From: Thomasclavelia spiroformis
GTDB lineage: Bacteria; Bacillota_I; Bacilli_A; Erysipelotrichales; Coprobacillaceae
Reading direction: 5' to 3'
Assembly (NCBI GenBank): GCA_018369555.1
Contig: JAGZCC010000034.1
Coordinates: 1-24,099, forward strand
DNA: 24,099 nt
Each line of letters begins with the position of its first letter. Positions within the stretch are counted from its first letter, which is position 1. Of this stretch, positions 8,585-16,672 are shown piece by piece. The translations under genes were made by a program, and so were the position numbers. The notes beneath the pieces are model-generated. The model searched no databases and had not been told where the DNA came from. It saw only the letters and a program-made list of their open reading frames with translations.

Positions 8585-8632
8585 AAAAAGAGTGATAAAT
8601 CATGCATTTTATGATTATCCCTCTTTTTTTAT
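8584..8632 (+). terminator. Terminator of the YitT-family gene
   Basis: A long interrupted stem: AAAGAG/CTCTTT outside, GATAA/TTATC and CAT/ATG inside, then TTTTTTT. It starts at the stop codon. Between it and 8882 the DNA is AT-rich, and no gene or clear structure was seen. Confidence 0.8.
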
Positions 8633-8882
8633 AATATAATACTATGCTTACTGATATATTAGCTTTTTTTAATCCAAGATAATATAAAAAAACTCAAAAG
8701 AAATTTTTAGATACATTTTCTTTAATAACTTTGAATATATTTTACACCCCTTATCTTTCTAATAAAATGTATGTAATATTCAAAAACTATTCTTTACTCC
8801 TTTATCTATTTAGGTTTCGATTGTTTCAAATGTTCTAACTGCTATTTTTAATGACTATAAATGCAGTAAAGCAAGAACAAAT

Positions 8883-8938
8883 AAAAAAGAGATTTTATAC
8901 TTTAAATCTCATTTTAAAGTATAACAAATCTCTTTTTT
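8883..8938 (-). terminator. Terminator of the L,D-transpeptidase gene
   Basis: The minus-strand arms AAAAAAGAGATTT and TATACTTTAAA pair with their complements around a short loop, and a T run follows at 8888-8883. The upstream arm includes the stop codon of the gene. Confidence 0.8.
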
Positions 8939-10430
8939 AATAATGAATAAATACAGGATCACCAGAATTAATTAAATCATATAAATTCTTAGCATCTTCT
9001 TCTTTTAAATTTAAGCATCCATGTGACCCTTTTGTTTTATATAGCTCAGGCGTCCATTTATCCCAATCACTACGGTTTAATGCATGATATCCTGTTCCTG
9101 TCCACATAATCCTAATCCAATATTTTACTGGTGTCTTATAATTTTCTCCAACTAAAACTTTTTCTAATCGCTTTTCTTTAATATACCATATTCCTGTACG
9201 AGTAATTCTATCTTGTTTTTCTGTTGGTAAACCACTAACACAAATACATGAATATGCTAATTGACCATCACGATAAACATAAACTTTCTGTTCCGTCAAA
9301 TCTATTTCACTATAATTTTTAGTATCCCAATCATTTTCATAATTTTTATAATCTTTTTTATATCCCTTATTACTATAGACCGGTTCTAATTTAGTAGTTA
9401 ATTTATTTATATTTTCTTGACTTTTATTTTCAATATAATTATTTATTAAATCCTCATCTGTTTTTTTAGTAATTATATCACAAACTTGTTCTACTATTTT
9501 ATCATAATCAAGTCTCCAACCATAATCTCCACCTGAAATTTCTATGACTTGTCCAGTATGAGTAGTAAAATGACGTTTTTTCCCTACTGTTTTGTATTTC
9601 AAACAAAAATCTTCAACCCAATCGTCTACTTCATCTTTATCCAAAGTTACTTTACCAGAATCGTCAGCAACAAGCCAATCTTTAATATCATTAGGGGTAA
9701 TTGTTTCAGTTACTCCTTCTCCCATATCCCATGAAATCCAATTTAAAAGATAATTATTATATGTGAATAATTGTTTTTCAATATTTTTATTAGTTGATTT
9801 TTCATAAACATCTGGATACGATTCTTTATCGGTTAAATCTATTTTAGTTTGAATATTTTTTAATGCATTTTTAATAACTAGTCTAAATTCTTCTGGATCT
9901 AACTTATTTCCATTTACTCCTTCAACAATCTTACCTGTTTGTGTTTTTTCATCATATACAACATGATCTGGAATAGATTCTTCAATTTTATAATCATCAC
10001 TTCCATTGATTAATATTGAATCATTAATCAATTTTTTTAGTGTATCTTGATTATAACTTATCTTCAAATCAATCTCATAATCATGATTTGCAAATATTCC
10101 AAATAAGCTACGATCATCAAAATGCTTAGAAAAACCTTTCTTTAAATTTTTTTCATAAGTTGCTTTTAAGTCAATATCTTTACCATTTATTTTAAATGAC
10201 ACATTATTTTTTCCAATAATTTCTAATTGATAATTGTCAACTTTTTTAGCAATCTTTTCTCTTGTTTCATTATATGTTAAATTTGATACATCAATACCAT
10301 TAACAGTAGTATTAGGATACCACTTGTCACGATAATAGATTGATGTAAAAGTAAAAAATAATATATACCCCAATAAAAGAACCCCAATAACTTTAATCCT
10401 TGTCCTTACTCTTCTTCTTTTCTTTTTCAT
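8937..10430 (-). CDS. L,D-transpeptidase (YkuD) with PG-binding domains
   Basis: A 497-residue membrane-anchored wall enzyme. After a basic N terminus (KKKRRRVRTRIK) comes one transmembrane helix at about residues 13-32. Two PG_binding_4-like regions follow (about 40-180 and 200-350), beginning VNGIDVSNLTYNETREKI. The YkuD domain occupies about 365-497. The catalytic signature is present: His449 in GYHALN and Cys472 in KGSHGCLNL. Such enzymes make 3-3 peptidoglycan cross-links or attach molecules to the wall outside the membrane. The architecture resembles the Ldt-fm type of enterococci. No other ATG is available; GGAG lies 16 nt away and AAGGG lies 3 nt away, so initiation is slightly atypical. 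It appears monocistronic. Confidence 0.92.
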   Translation of the reverse strand: MKKKRRRVRTRIKVIGVLLLGYILFFTFTSIYYRDKWYPNTTVNGIDVSNLTYNETREKIAKKVDNYQLEIIGKNNVSFKINGKDIDLKATYEKNLKKGFSKHFDDRSLFGIFANHDYEIDLKISYNQDTLKKLINDSILINGSDDYKIEESIPDHVVYDEKTQTGKIVEGVNGNKLDPEEFRLVIKNALKNIQTKIDLTDKESYPDVYEKSTNKNIEKQLFTYNNYLLNWISWDMGEGVTETITPNDIKDWLVADDSGKVTLDKDEVDDWVEDFCLKYKTVGKKRHFTTHTGQVIEISGGDYGWRLDYDKIVEQVCDIITKKTDEDLINNYIENKSQENINKLTTKLEPVYSNKGYKKDYKNYENDWDTKNYSEIDLTEQKVYVYRDGQLAYSCICVSGLPTEKQDRITRTGIWYIKEKRLEKVLVGENYKTPVKYWIRIMWTGTGYHALNRSDWDKWTPELYKTKGSHGCLNLKEEDAKNLYDLINSGDPVFIHY

Positions 10431-10531
10431 GGCCCTTGAATAACTACTCCTCTTTTTATTTTACGACCATTATATCACAAAAATTAACTGAATCAATTAT
10501 TAAACATAATTAACATCAAAAACTATTCTTA

Positions 10532-10563
10532 TTTAAAAATTAAAAGTCGACATATTGTCGACT
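10532..10563 (-). terminator. Terminator of the first LCP gene
   Basis: The minus-strand stem AGTCGACA / TGTCGACT (arms 10563-10556 and 10552-10545) with a 3-nt loop overlaps the stop codon. It is followed by TTTTAATTTTT. Confidence 0.75.
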
Positions 10564-12079
10564 AGTTTAATTCTTCGATGTCTTTCTCTGTAAGTTTTTT
10601 TCCACTCTCCATTTTATCAATAACTTTTTTAATCTTATTTAAAACATCTTTATCTGGGATTGTAATATATGTCTTTTGACCTTTTTGTGAATACGTATTA
10701 TATGATTGAGAATCTTTACCGGTGATTTGAGCATTAAAAATATCCCAATTTACCATATCATCTAACTGCATATTTATTAAGGATTTAATATCATCACTTG
10801 ACATATCAGTTTCAAAACTACCTTCAATTGCAGCTAAAATATTTTTATAGTTAGTAATAATTTTTGGTGACATTGCTTTTTTCAACATAGCTTTTAAAAG
10901 ACGTTGTTGATTTTTTCCACGATCAAAATCTCCATGTGGTAAGGCATATCTTTCTCGGACAAAGCATAATGCTTTTTCACCATCCATTTCATTTATTCCT
11001 TTTTTTATTTCATAATTACCATGTAAAGTAGTAAATGCATATGGAGATTCTACTTTAACCCCTCCTAATGCATCAATAATATTAATTATGCCACTGAAAT
11101 TTGTTTTTGCATAATAATTAACCTTCATATCCAAAAAGTCCTCTAACGTTTGAATTGTTTCATTAATTCCATACATCGCCGAATGAGTTAATTTATCCAT
11201 CTTTCCATTTTTATGTAAATTTATTTGTGTATCACGTGGAACGCTAATTAACAAAATTTGTTTGTTGATTGGATTTACACATACAACTAAATTAACATCA
11301 GCTCGAGATATTGTTGATACAGAACCATATGTGTCTATTCCTGTTAAATAAACAATGAATGGATTCTCTACTACATCTGTTTTAGTTGTCACTGTTTCTA
11401 TTTTTTCTTGTACTTCTAGTGTATAAATTACATTAGTTTCATCTACAAATCCCTCATGATTTGTTTCTAAAGTACCTAAATAAGATTGATCTGCAATAAT
11501 ACAGTCAACATCACCTTTATATAATGCATCCGCTAATTGAACATAATCTTTATATACTTCTTTTTCAGGTTCTTTATTTATTTGATCTTGAATTTCTGCC
11601 AATGCCTCTGTAATATATGAAATACTTTTTTTATTTTCAATTCCAATTACCTTATCATTTAAATCACTTACTTGCTCAATATTACTAGTTTTTAAAGCAT
11701 AAACTGCAATAACACGTGTTTGCATAAAGGCATTTGTAATATTATTAATAAAATTATCTCCTATCGATGCATAAATACTTCCTGTTATTAATAATATTGA
11801 CATTACTAAACTAGTAACTTTACTAAAAAATACTCTTCTTATTGAACCTGTTCTTCTTTTTTTTCTTAATCCTGATGTTATCCATATTGTTTCAGCTAAA
11901 AACAATATGATTATTAATATTATCAAAATTATATAATATTTTACTGGAATAACTTTTAAATTAAAAATATATATTAAAAATACAATAGATGTAATTAACT
12001 GTATTGTTAATATTACCCCTTTAGAAGTTAATTTAGAAAATAAACTTTTTTTTCTTTTTCTTTTTTTCACAATCTTCAC
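10562..12079 (-). CDS. LytR-CpsA-Psr (LCP) family glycopolymer transferase, copy 1
   Basis: A protein of 505 residues counted from a GTG at 12079. A second in-frame GTG at 12070 sits at better spacing from GGGGTGA, so the real start may be three codons later. Three transmembrane helices fill about 20-110. Residues about 118-235 resemble a substrate-binding (SBP_bac_3-like) fold: SDLNDKVIGIENKKS, then LADALYKGDVDCIIAD. The LCP catalytic domain follows at about 240-480, with YLTGIDTYG, SRADVNLVV, SVPRDT, FVRERYALPHGDFDRGKNQQ. LCP enzymes move lipid-linked glycopolymers onto peptidoglycan outside the membrane; conserved Arg and Asp residues bind the pyrophosphate. The CpsA-like accessory domain may be sensory. 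It is a close paralogue of the gene at 12736-14241 and is separated from it by 0.66 kb. Confidence 0.92.
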   Translation of the reverse strand: MKIVKKRKRKKSLFSKLTSKGVILTIQLITSIVFLIYIFNLKVIPVKYYIILIILIIILFLAETIWITSGLRKKRRTGSIRRVFFSKVTSLVMSILLITGSIYASIGDNFINNITNAFMQTRVIAVYALKTSNIEQVSDLNDKVIGIENKKSISYITEALAEIQDQINKEPEKEVYKDYVQLADALYKGDVDCIIADQSYLGTLETNHEGFVDETNVIYTLEVQEKIETVTTKTDVVENPFIVYLTGIDTYGSVSTISRADVNLVVCVNPINKQILLISVPRDTQINLHKNGKMDKLTHSAMYGINETIQTLEDFLDMKVNYYAKTNFSGIINIIDALGGVKVESPYAFTTLHGNYEIKKGINEMDGEKALCFVRERYALPHGDFDRGKNQQRLLKAMLKKAMSPKIITNYKNILAAIEGSFETDMSSDDIKSLINMQLDDMVNWDIFNAQITGKDSQSYNTYSQKGQKTYITIPDKDVLNKIKKVIDKMESGKKLTEKDIEELN

Positions 12080-12697
12080 CCCATAAATAACAGTTTTATA
12101 TTATCATATTATAATGTCATATCAAAGAAAAATTAGTAAATAATTCATTGTAAAATAATAAAGATTCTATTATAAATATAATTAAGAAATAAATTTGGCC
12201 TTTTATAATTAATTCTATAATTTAACGTAAATTATTCTAATATCAAACTTTTCAATACTTTCTTTTTTAATCTGGTATGAAATTCACAACTACCTTCTCA
12301 CTATGCCTCTAAATTATCTAAATATTACTTATATAGTGATTTACACTCTTTAAACATTTCAATCCTTCTGTATTTCTAACTATTATGATTTCTTATACTA
12401 AACTTTTTTAACTGCATGTTGTGTCAATACAGTATCTTTGATTCTAAAAACTTCTTTCTCTATACTTGTATTTTCATGGTTTTCTATTTCCTGTAAATAA
12501 TAACTTTACTTTTTTTATAAATCTATAAAACTAAAAACGCTTATTTGAGACGATATCTCGATTAACATCTTAATCACACTAATGCTTTTATAATTGTTAA
12601 CTTTCCACTTACATAATTTTTCATATTATCCCTATTTCTTTTATAATTCAAAGCTTTCTTAATCATTACCAAAACTATAAATTTTCTATAACAAACA
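12080..12697. other. Gene-poor spacer between the two LCP genes, with coding-like fragments
   Basis: No intact gene was found. On the minus strand 12398-12505 is an open stretch of 35 codons without a start that reads like protein (for example IEKEVFRIKDTVLTQHAVKK). A second fragment at 12318-12377, in another frame, reads NTEGLKCLKSVNHYISNI. These may be remnants of a decayed gene; I do not recognise the family. A possible LCP1 promoter lies in the last 60 nt, with TATAAT near 12108. Confidence 0.35.
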
Positions 12698-12728
12698 AAA
12701 TGAGATGTCTAACTCTGACATCTCATTT
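12690..12728 (-). terminator. Terminator of the second LCP gene
   Basis: The 12-bp stem AAATGAGATGTC / GACATCTCATTT (12717-12728 and 12698-12709) has a 7-nt loop. A T-rich tail (TTTTGTTTG) follows on the minus strand. Confidence 0.8.
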
Positions 12729-12735
12729 ACTTATT

Positions 12736-14241
12736 TTAATTTTGCAACTCTTCTATATCTGCTATATCTTCATCAGTTATTTGCTTTCCTTCTTCAACTG
12801 AATTAATTAGCTCAGATATCTTTTCGACTTGATCCTTATCTGATTTCATTACATATACTTCTGTTCCTCTCATAGAATAAGTTTTTGTAGTCAAATAACC
12901 TTTTCCTTGAACTTGAACATTGTGAATTGACCAATCAGCCATATCATTTAATTGCATATTGATTAAGGATTTAATTTCACTGCTTGACATATCTGTTTCA
13001 AAGCTACCTTCAACTGCACTCAAAATATTATTAAAATTAGTAATAATTTTTGGTGACATTGCTTTATCCATCATAGCCTTTAAAACTTTTTGTTGGTTTC
13101 TACCACGATCAAAATCACCATTTGGTAACGAATATCTTTCACGTACGAAACATAGTGCCATATCGCCATCCATCTCATTTTTACCTTTTTCAATTTGATA
13201 ATTACCATGTAATGTTTCAAAACTATAATCTGATTCTACTGTAATTCCACCTAATGCATCAATAATATTTGTTATTCCGCTAAAATTAGTTCTTGCATAA
13301 TAATTTATTTGCATATCTAAGAAATTTTCAATTGTACTAATTGTTTCACTTGTACCATAAATACCAGTATGTGTTAACTTATCCATTTTTCCATTACGAT
13401 CTAATTTTATTTCACAATCTCGTGGAATACTTGTCATTAATATCTGTTTTGTTTTTGGATTAACTGTAATAATCAAATTTACATCACTTCTAGATACTGT
13501 ATTAACACTACCATAAGTATCAATTCCAGTTACATATACACTAAACGGACTTTCTGTAACATCAGTTTGTTTAGTTGTTACACTTAATTTTGCATCATAT
13601 TCATATGATTTAATAATCTTTGTATCATTATCAAAATTTTCATGATTTGCCTCTAGCATTGATTTATATTCTTGTCCTACAACTATTGCCTCTACTTTAC
13701 CTTCATATAATGCATCAGCAAGGCTTGAATAATCATCAAACTTTGTATACTCTTGTTCTCCTATTTCGTCTTCCATATCTGAAATAGCTTTGGCTACTGT
13801 TGTTGAATCATGTTGATATGACACCCCAAATTTATCTCCATCAAACTGATCTAATTTTGTTTTTTCGTTGTCTTTCATAGTAATTATTGATATCAAGTAT
13901 TTTTGTGTACTTACATCTGTTACTCTATTAAAAAATGACTCACTTCTCATAATATATGTAGTACCAATCATTAATACAATACTCAATAATAAACTAATAA
14001 TTTTAGTTATCGCACCCCTTTTACTGCGTAAACCTTGTTTTTGCTTTTTTTGACCACTATACATAATAATGAAAAATATTATTATCAACAATGATAAAAT
14101 TACCGTTATAGGTATTAAATGTTTTAATGGAATTATATTTAATACGAATATAAAATATGTAAAAACTGCAGTTGCAATTAATTGTACTGTTAAAACTAAA
14201 TACTTTGAAGTTATAAATTTTATGAATTTGTTTTCTTTCAT
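12736..14241 (-). CDS. LytR-CpsA-Psr (LCP) family glycopolymer transferase, copy 2
   Basis: A protein of 501 residues from the ATG at 14239-14241, which has GAGGAGG five bases upstream. An upstream in-frame TTG at 14262 is unlikely because the SD itself would lie inside the codons. Layout is as in copy 1: three transmembrane helices in the first 105 residues, a substrate-binding-like domain at about 110-235 (KLDQFDGDKFGVSYQHDS, SLADALYEGKVEAIVV), then the LCP domain (VYVTGIDTYGSVNTVSRSDVNLII, SIPRDCEIKLDRNGKMDKLTH, CFVRERYSLPNGDFDRGRNQQ). The two copies agree over most of the catalytic domain. Its upstream region carries a perfect 0A box, so Spo0A control is plausible; copy 1 has no such box. 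Confidence 0.92.
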   Translation of the reverse strand: MKENKFIKFITSKYLVLTVQLIATAVFTYFIFVLNIIPLKHLIPITVILSLLIIIFFIIMYSGQKKQKQGLRSKRGAITKIISLLLSIVLMIGTTYIMRSESFFNRVTDVSTQKYLISIITMKDNEKTKLDQFDGDKFGVSYQHDSTTVAKAISDMEDEIGEQEYTKFDDYSSLADALYEGKVEAIVVGQEYKSMLEANHENFDNDTKIIKSYEYDAKLSVTTKQTDVTESPFSVYVTGIDTYGSVNTVSRSDVNLIITVNPKTKQILMTSIPRDCEIKLDRNGKMDKLTHTGIYGTSETISTIENFLDMQINYYARTNFSGITNIIDALGGITVESDYSFETLHGNYQIEKGKNEMDGDMALCFVRERYSLPNGDFDRGRNQQKVLKAMMDKAMSPKIITNFNNILSAVEGSFETDMSSSEIKSLINMQLNDMADWSIHNVQVQGKGYLTTKTYSMRGTEVYVMKSDKDQVEKISELINSVEEGKQITDEDIADIEELQN

Positions 14242-14291
14242 GTGACCTCCTCTATATTTCAATTACCATGTTAAATAATATCATATTATGT

Positions 14292-14297
14292 ATTATA
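14292..14297 (-). promoter_or_regulatory. -10 element of LCP copy 2
   Basis: A perfect TATAAT on the minus strand (14297-14292) predicts a start near 14285. No good -35 element is present. A poor -35 with Spo0A boxes at about -24 to -56 is the usual look of an activator-dependent promoter. Confidence 0.45.
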
Positions 14298-14308
14298 ATA
14301 CAATTTTA

Positions 14309-14440
14309 TATCGAATTTATAGCATTTTTTTTCTTTCGACAACTATCGTTATTATCCTTTAGAATTCGTTAATTTTTCTCGAATTAACACGAAAACTTTA
14401 CATATTTAAAAAATTTTCTTCATTAGTTTTCTAAATCGAA
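14309..14440. promoter_or_regulatory. Cluster of Spo0A-box-like sites between LCP copy 2 and spo0A
   Basis: One perfect 0A box, TGTCGAA, lies on the minus strand at 14341-14335. Plus-strand near-matches are TATCGAA (14309-14315, 6 of 7), TCTCGAA (14377-14383, 6 of 7) and AATCGAA (14434-14440, 5 of 7). They lie between the divergent LCP gene and spo0A. The perfect box is centred near -53 of the predicted LCP promoter. The consensus is established for Bacillus and clostridia; occupancy here is inferred. Confidence 0.6.
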
Positions 14441-14470
14441 TTTTTTTTATGCTCAAAGTCTTTCATCTTT

Positions 14471-14489
14471 AAAAGTGTATAAATATAAT
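14471..14489 (+). promoter_or_regulatory. Likely spo0A promoter -10 region with element shared with the paralogue
   Basis: TATAAT at 14484-14489 lies 35 nt above the ATG. It is directly preceded by AAAAGTGTATAAA (14471-14483), a 13-mer that also occurs upstream of the Spo0A paralogue (minus strand 16704-16692). No consensus -35 was found. Confidence 0.4.
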
Positions 14490-14524
14490 AAATTTTGTCT
14501 ACAAAGCGAAAGGGGAATAAAAAG

Positions 14525-15340
14525 ATGACAGACATGAAAAAATATACTGTATATATTTTAGAAGAAAACAAAGATTTATTAAATAATATTAAAGAAAGCT
14601 TAGTTAAAACCAATAACTTTACAGTTATCGGTACAAGTGATAACGCAACAAATTGTTTAAATTATTTATCAACTAATAATTGTGATTTGTTAATTATTGA
14701 CTTAATGTTGACAAATATTGATGGTATTGGGGTTTTAAATAAGTTAAAAGCAACTAATCAACATGCATATAATAAAGTTGTATGCATCACTAGTTTTACA
14801 AATTCTTTAATTTGTGAAACTTTAGAAAAACTAAATGTTAATTATTGTTTTAAACAACCATTTGATCTAAATTATTTTACAAATACTTTGAATTCAATTA
14901 TGAAGATATCATTAGAAGATATGAAGGATTTTAATCAAAATGAATCTGAGAAATACAAGAAAATTAAATTGGAAAACGAAATTACAGAAATTCTTCACGA
15001 AGTAGGCATTCCTGCACATATAAAAGGTTATATGTATTTGAGAACTGCAATTCTATCTACTTATTACAATATTGAATTACTTGGTCAAGTTACTAAAGTG
15101 CTTTATCCAGATATTGCTCGTCAATATAGTACTACTGCTTCTAGGGTTGAAAGAGCAATTCGTCATGCAATTGAAGTGGCATGGAATCGTGGTAATACAG
15201 ATGCTATTGATGATATTTTTGGTTATACAGTTAGTGCTACTAAATCTAAGCCAACTAATTCAGAATTTATTGCAATGATTGCTGATAAATTAAGATTAGA
15301 GCACCAAACTAAGGCTGCTAGTCGCCATAGTTATTTATAA
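14525..15340 (+). CDS. spo0A: Stage 0 sporulation protein A (master regulator of sporulation)
   Basis: A protein of 271 residues from the ATG at 14525, with AAAGGGG upstream; an in-frame TTG at 14495 lacks support. Residues about 5-125 are a response-regulator receiver with phospho-acceptor Asp59 (LLIIDLML). Residues about 155-265 are the Spo0A DNA-binding domain, almost identical in pattern to Bacillus: GIPAHIKGYMYLR, TKVLYPDIA, TTASRVERAIRHAIEVAW, FGYTVS, KPTNSEFIAM.ADKLRLEH. It should bind 0A boxes and switch cells into sporulation. The receiver is unusual: the acidic Asp pair is Glu13-Glu14, and the invariant Lys before the Pro is Gln111 (FKQPFD). The usual neighbour spoIVB is absent. Identity is secure; phosphorylation behaviour is uncertain. 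Confidence 0.95.
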   Translation: MTDMKKYTVYILEENKDLLNNIKESLVKTNNFTVIGTSDNATNCLNYLSTNNCDLLIIDLMLTNIDGIGVLNKLKATNQHAYNKVVCITSFTNSLICETLEKLNVNYCFKQPFDLNYFTNTLNSIMKISLEDMKDFNQNESEKYKKIKLENEITEILHEVGIPAHIKGYMYLRTAILSTYYNIELLGQVTKVLYPDIARQYSTTASRVERAIRHAIEVAWNRGNTDAIDDIFGYTVSATKSKPTNSEFIAMIADKLRLEHQTKAASRHSYL

Positions 15341-15356
15341 TTTATAAATTTCTAGA

Positions 15357-15385
15357 AAACAGTTTAACTTAAAAACTGTTTTTTT
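15357..15385 (+). terminator. Terminator of spo0A
   Basis: The stem AAAACAGTTT / AAACTGTTTT with a short loop is followed by a run of T, 17 nt after the stop codon. Confidence 0.85.
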
Positions 15386-15767
15386 GATTCTATAAGAAAC
15401 ATTTTATATTATCTCTATCTAGTTGCTTTAAATTTATATATGTAAAATATTTCTTAAGATTTTTTCAATAATAAAATCACTGAAAATTTAAATACTAGTA
15501 TCAATAAAAATAAATTATGCATCAATTCTCGACTGTAGATAATTCAAAAAATTATGTGGTCTAATTAAAAAATATAATCACATCTAAAAGATATAATTAT
15601 GTAAACATTCTATATAAACACTTTATTATATCCTGTTTTGTATATTGCACACTAATATCAACAGTATCTTTATCTAATTACTCTTAAATTTTTTATTTTT
15701 GCATTTTCATTAGCAAAAATAAAGTTAAGTTCCATCATACAATAATACATTATATTCTTCGTAATAT
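15386..15767. other. Gene-free stretch between spo0A and the Spo0A paralogue
   Basis: AT-rich DNA without a recognisable gene. The only clear structure is a perfect 11-bp inverted repeat, TTTATTTTTGC / GCAAAAATAAA (15692-15702 and 15713-15723, 10-nt spacer), with no T run after it on either strand. It could be a binding site or a weak structural element. Confidence 0.4.
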
Positions 15768-15926
15768 AAAAGGAGAAAATACAGTCAATTATGGTTCTTA
15801 CTAGATAATGGGTAAGTAAAAATAGGAGGTTTCATATATTATTGAATCTATCGATAATATGAGAAATCTCCTTTAATGTTTTACCCTAAAGTAAGAAAGA
15901 ACCTCAATTACATTTTCTCCCTTTTT
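15768..15926. repeat. 159-nt imperfect long hairpin, MITE-like or structured RNA
   Basis: The two ends (AAAAGGAGAAAAT at 15768-15780 and ATTTTCTCCCTTTT at 15912-15925) are near-perfect inverted repeats. Pairing continues inward through GTCAATTATGGTTCTTACT with its partner AGTAAGAAAGAACCTCAATTAC, then GGGTAA with TTACCC. The inner stem is 19 bp (15824-15842 with 15854-15872, 16 of 19 paired) around an 11-nt loop. It starts a few bases beyond the stop of the Spo0A paralogue, so it would form the 3' end of that transcript. No T run follows. Confidence 0.6.
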
Positions 15927-15931
15927 CGTTA

Positions 15932-16672
15932 TTAATAATAATCTTCAGATAAAATATCTGCTATTTTTGAAATAAATTCTGAATTGCAAGGTCTTTTCCT
16001 TGCCCTTATACCAAAAATCTTTTCTAATTCTTTATGATTACCATTCATCCAAGTAACTTTAATAATATGTCTTATTGATTGTTCTACTCTTGATGCTGTA
16101 GTTCCACATTTTCTAGCTATATTGGGATATAGTTTTTTAGTTATCTCATCTAATAAACTAATATTATTACATACATCACTTATACCTGTTAATAAATAAT
16201 TATAACCTTTTAAATGACATGGCATCCCAAGTCCAATAAAAATTTTATTTAATTCATTTTTTATATTATTATTTTCTACTTTAGAAGTTTCAAATTTATC
16301 ATCAAACATCCGTTTAACTATTTCTATAAAATAATCTAAATTAAAAGGTTTTCTTAAGCAATAATCTATTGATAATTCCTTTAAAATATCAAATACTAAT
16401 AAATCAAAATCACTAATACATAATAATTTTTTAAATGCTTGAGAATTATTCTTTCTTACCTGCGTTATTAATCCTACTACATCTATATTAGTAAGCATAA
16501 AATCAATTACAAATAAATCACTTTCATGATCAATCAAATATTTTAAACATTTTATACCATCATTAAATACACCAATTATCTCATAATCACTATTATTATT
16601 TATTTTATTAACCAAACTTTCTTTTAATAAATAATCCTCTGTTAAAATTACAATACGTATCTTTTTATTCAT
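15932..16672 (-). CDS. Spo0A-like response regulator (paralogue of spo0A)
   Basis: A protein of 246 residues. The receiver at about 4-120 has phospho-acceptor Asp57 (LFVIDFML) and the conserved Lys108 before Pro (CLRKPFN), but the usual acidic pair is replaced by Thr11-Glu12. Residues about 138-244 are a Spo0A-type DNA-binding domain: GMPCHLKGYNYLLTG, TKKLYPNIARK, TTASRVEQSIRHIIKVTW, CNSEFISKIADIL. The recognition helix keeps SRVE and IRH, so it may bind 0A-box-like sites. Several core positions kept in spo0A have drifted, and the C-terminal LRLEH is lost. It is convergent with spo0A, about 0.6 kb away, which suggests duplication and divergence. It could modulate or antagonise Spo0A, which is inference. 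The start ATG has no close SD; see the leader entry. Confidence 0.9.
   Translation of the reverse strand: MNKKIRIVILTEDYLLKESLVNKINNNSDYEIIGVFNDGIKCLKYLIDHESDLFVIDFMLTNIDVVGLITQVRKNNSQAFKKLLCISDFDLLVFDILKELSIDYCLRKPFNLDYFIEIVKRMFDDKFETSKVENNNIKNELNKIFIGLGMPCHLKGYNYLLTGISDVCNNISLLDEITKKLYPNIARKCGTTASRVEQSIRHIIKVTWMNGNHKELEKIFGIRARKRPCNSEFISKIADILSEDYY

Noticed and set aside
10545..10563. TGTCGAC resembling a 0A box after the first LCP gene
   Set aside because: It is one arm of a terminator hairpin (AGTCGACA / TGTCGACT) and differs from TGTCGAA in the last base.
11228..11243. Second parS-like site, TGTATCACGTGGAACG, in the first LCP gene
   Set aside because: It matches parS at 13 of 16 positions, but it encodes the conserved SVPRDT motif of LCP proteins, so coding constraint explains it. 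The paralogue does not keep it.
11707..11720. AACACGTGTT palindrome in the first LCP gene
   Set aside because: Lacks the GTTTC/GAAAC arms of parS and sits in coding sequence for TRVIAV.
14242..14262. Upstream TTG start for the second LCP protein
   Set aside because: The SD for the ATG at 14241 would lie inside these codons; the ATG with GAGGAGG at 5 bp is much better.
14495..14524. TTG start extending spo0A by ten residues
   Set aside because: No SD before it, while AAAGGGG precedes the ATG at 14525; it also lies about where the transcript is predicted to begin (near 14496).
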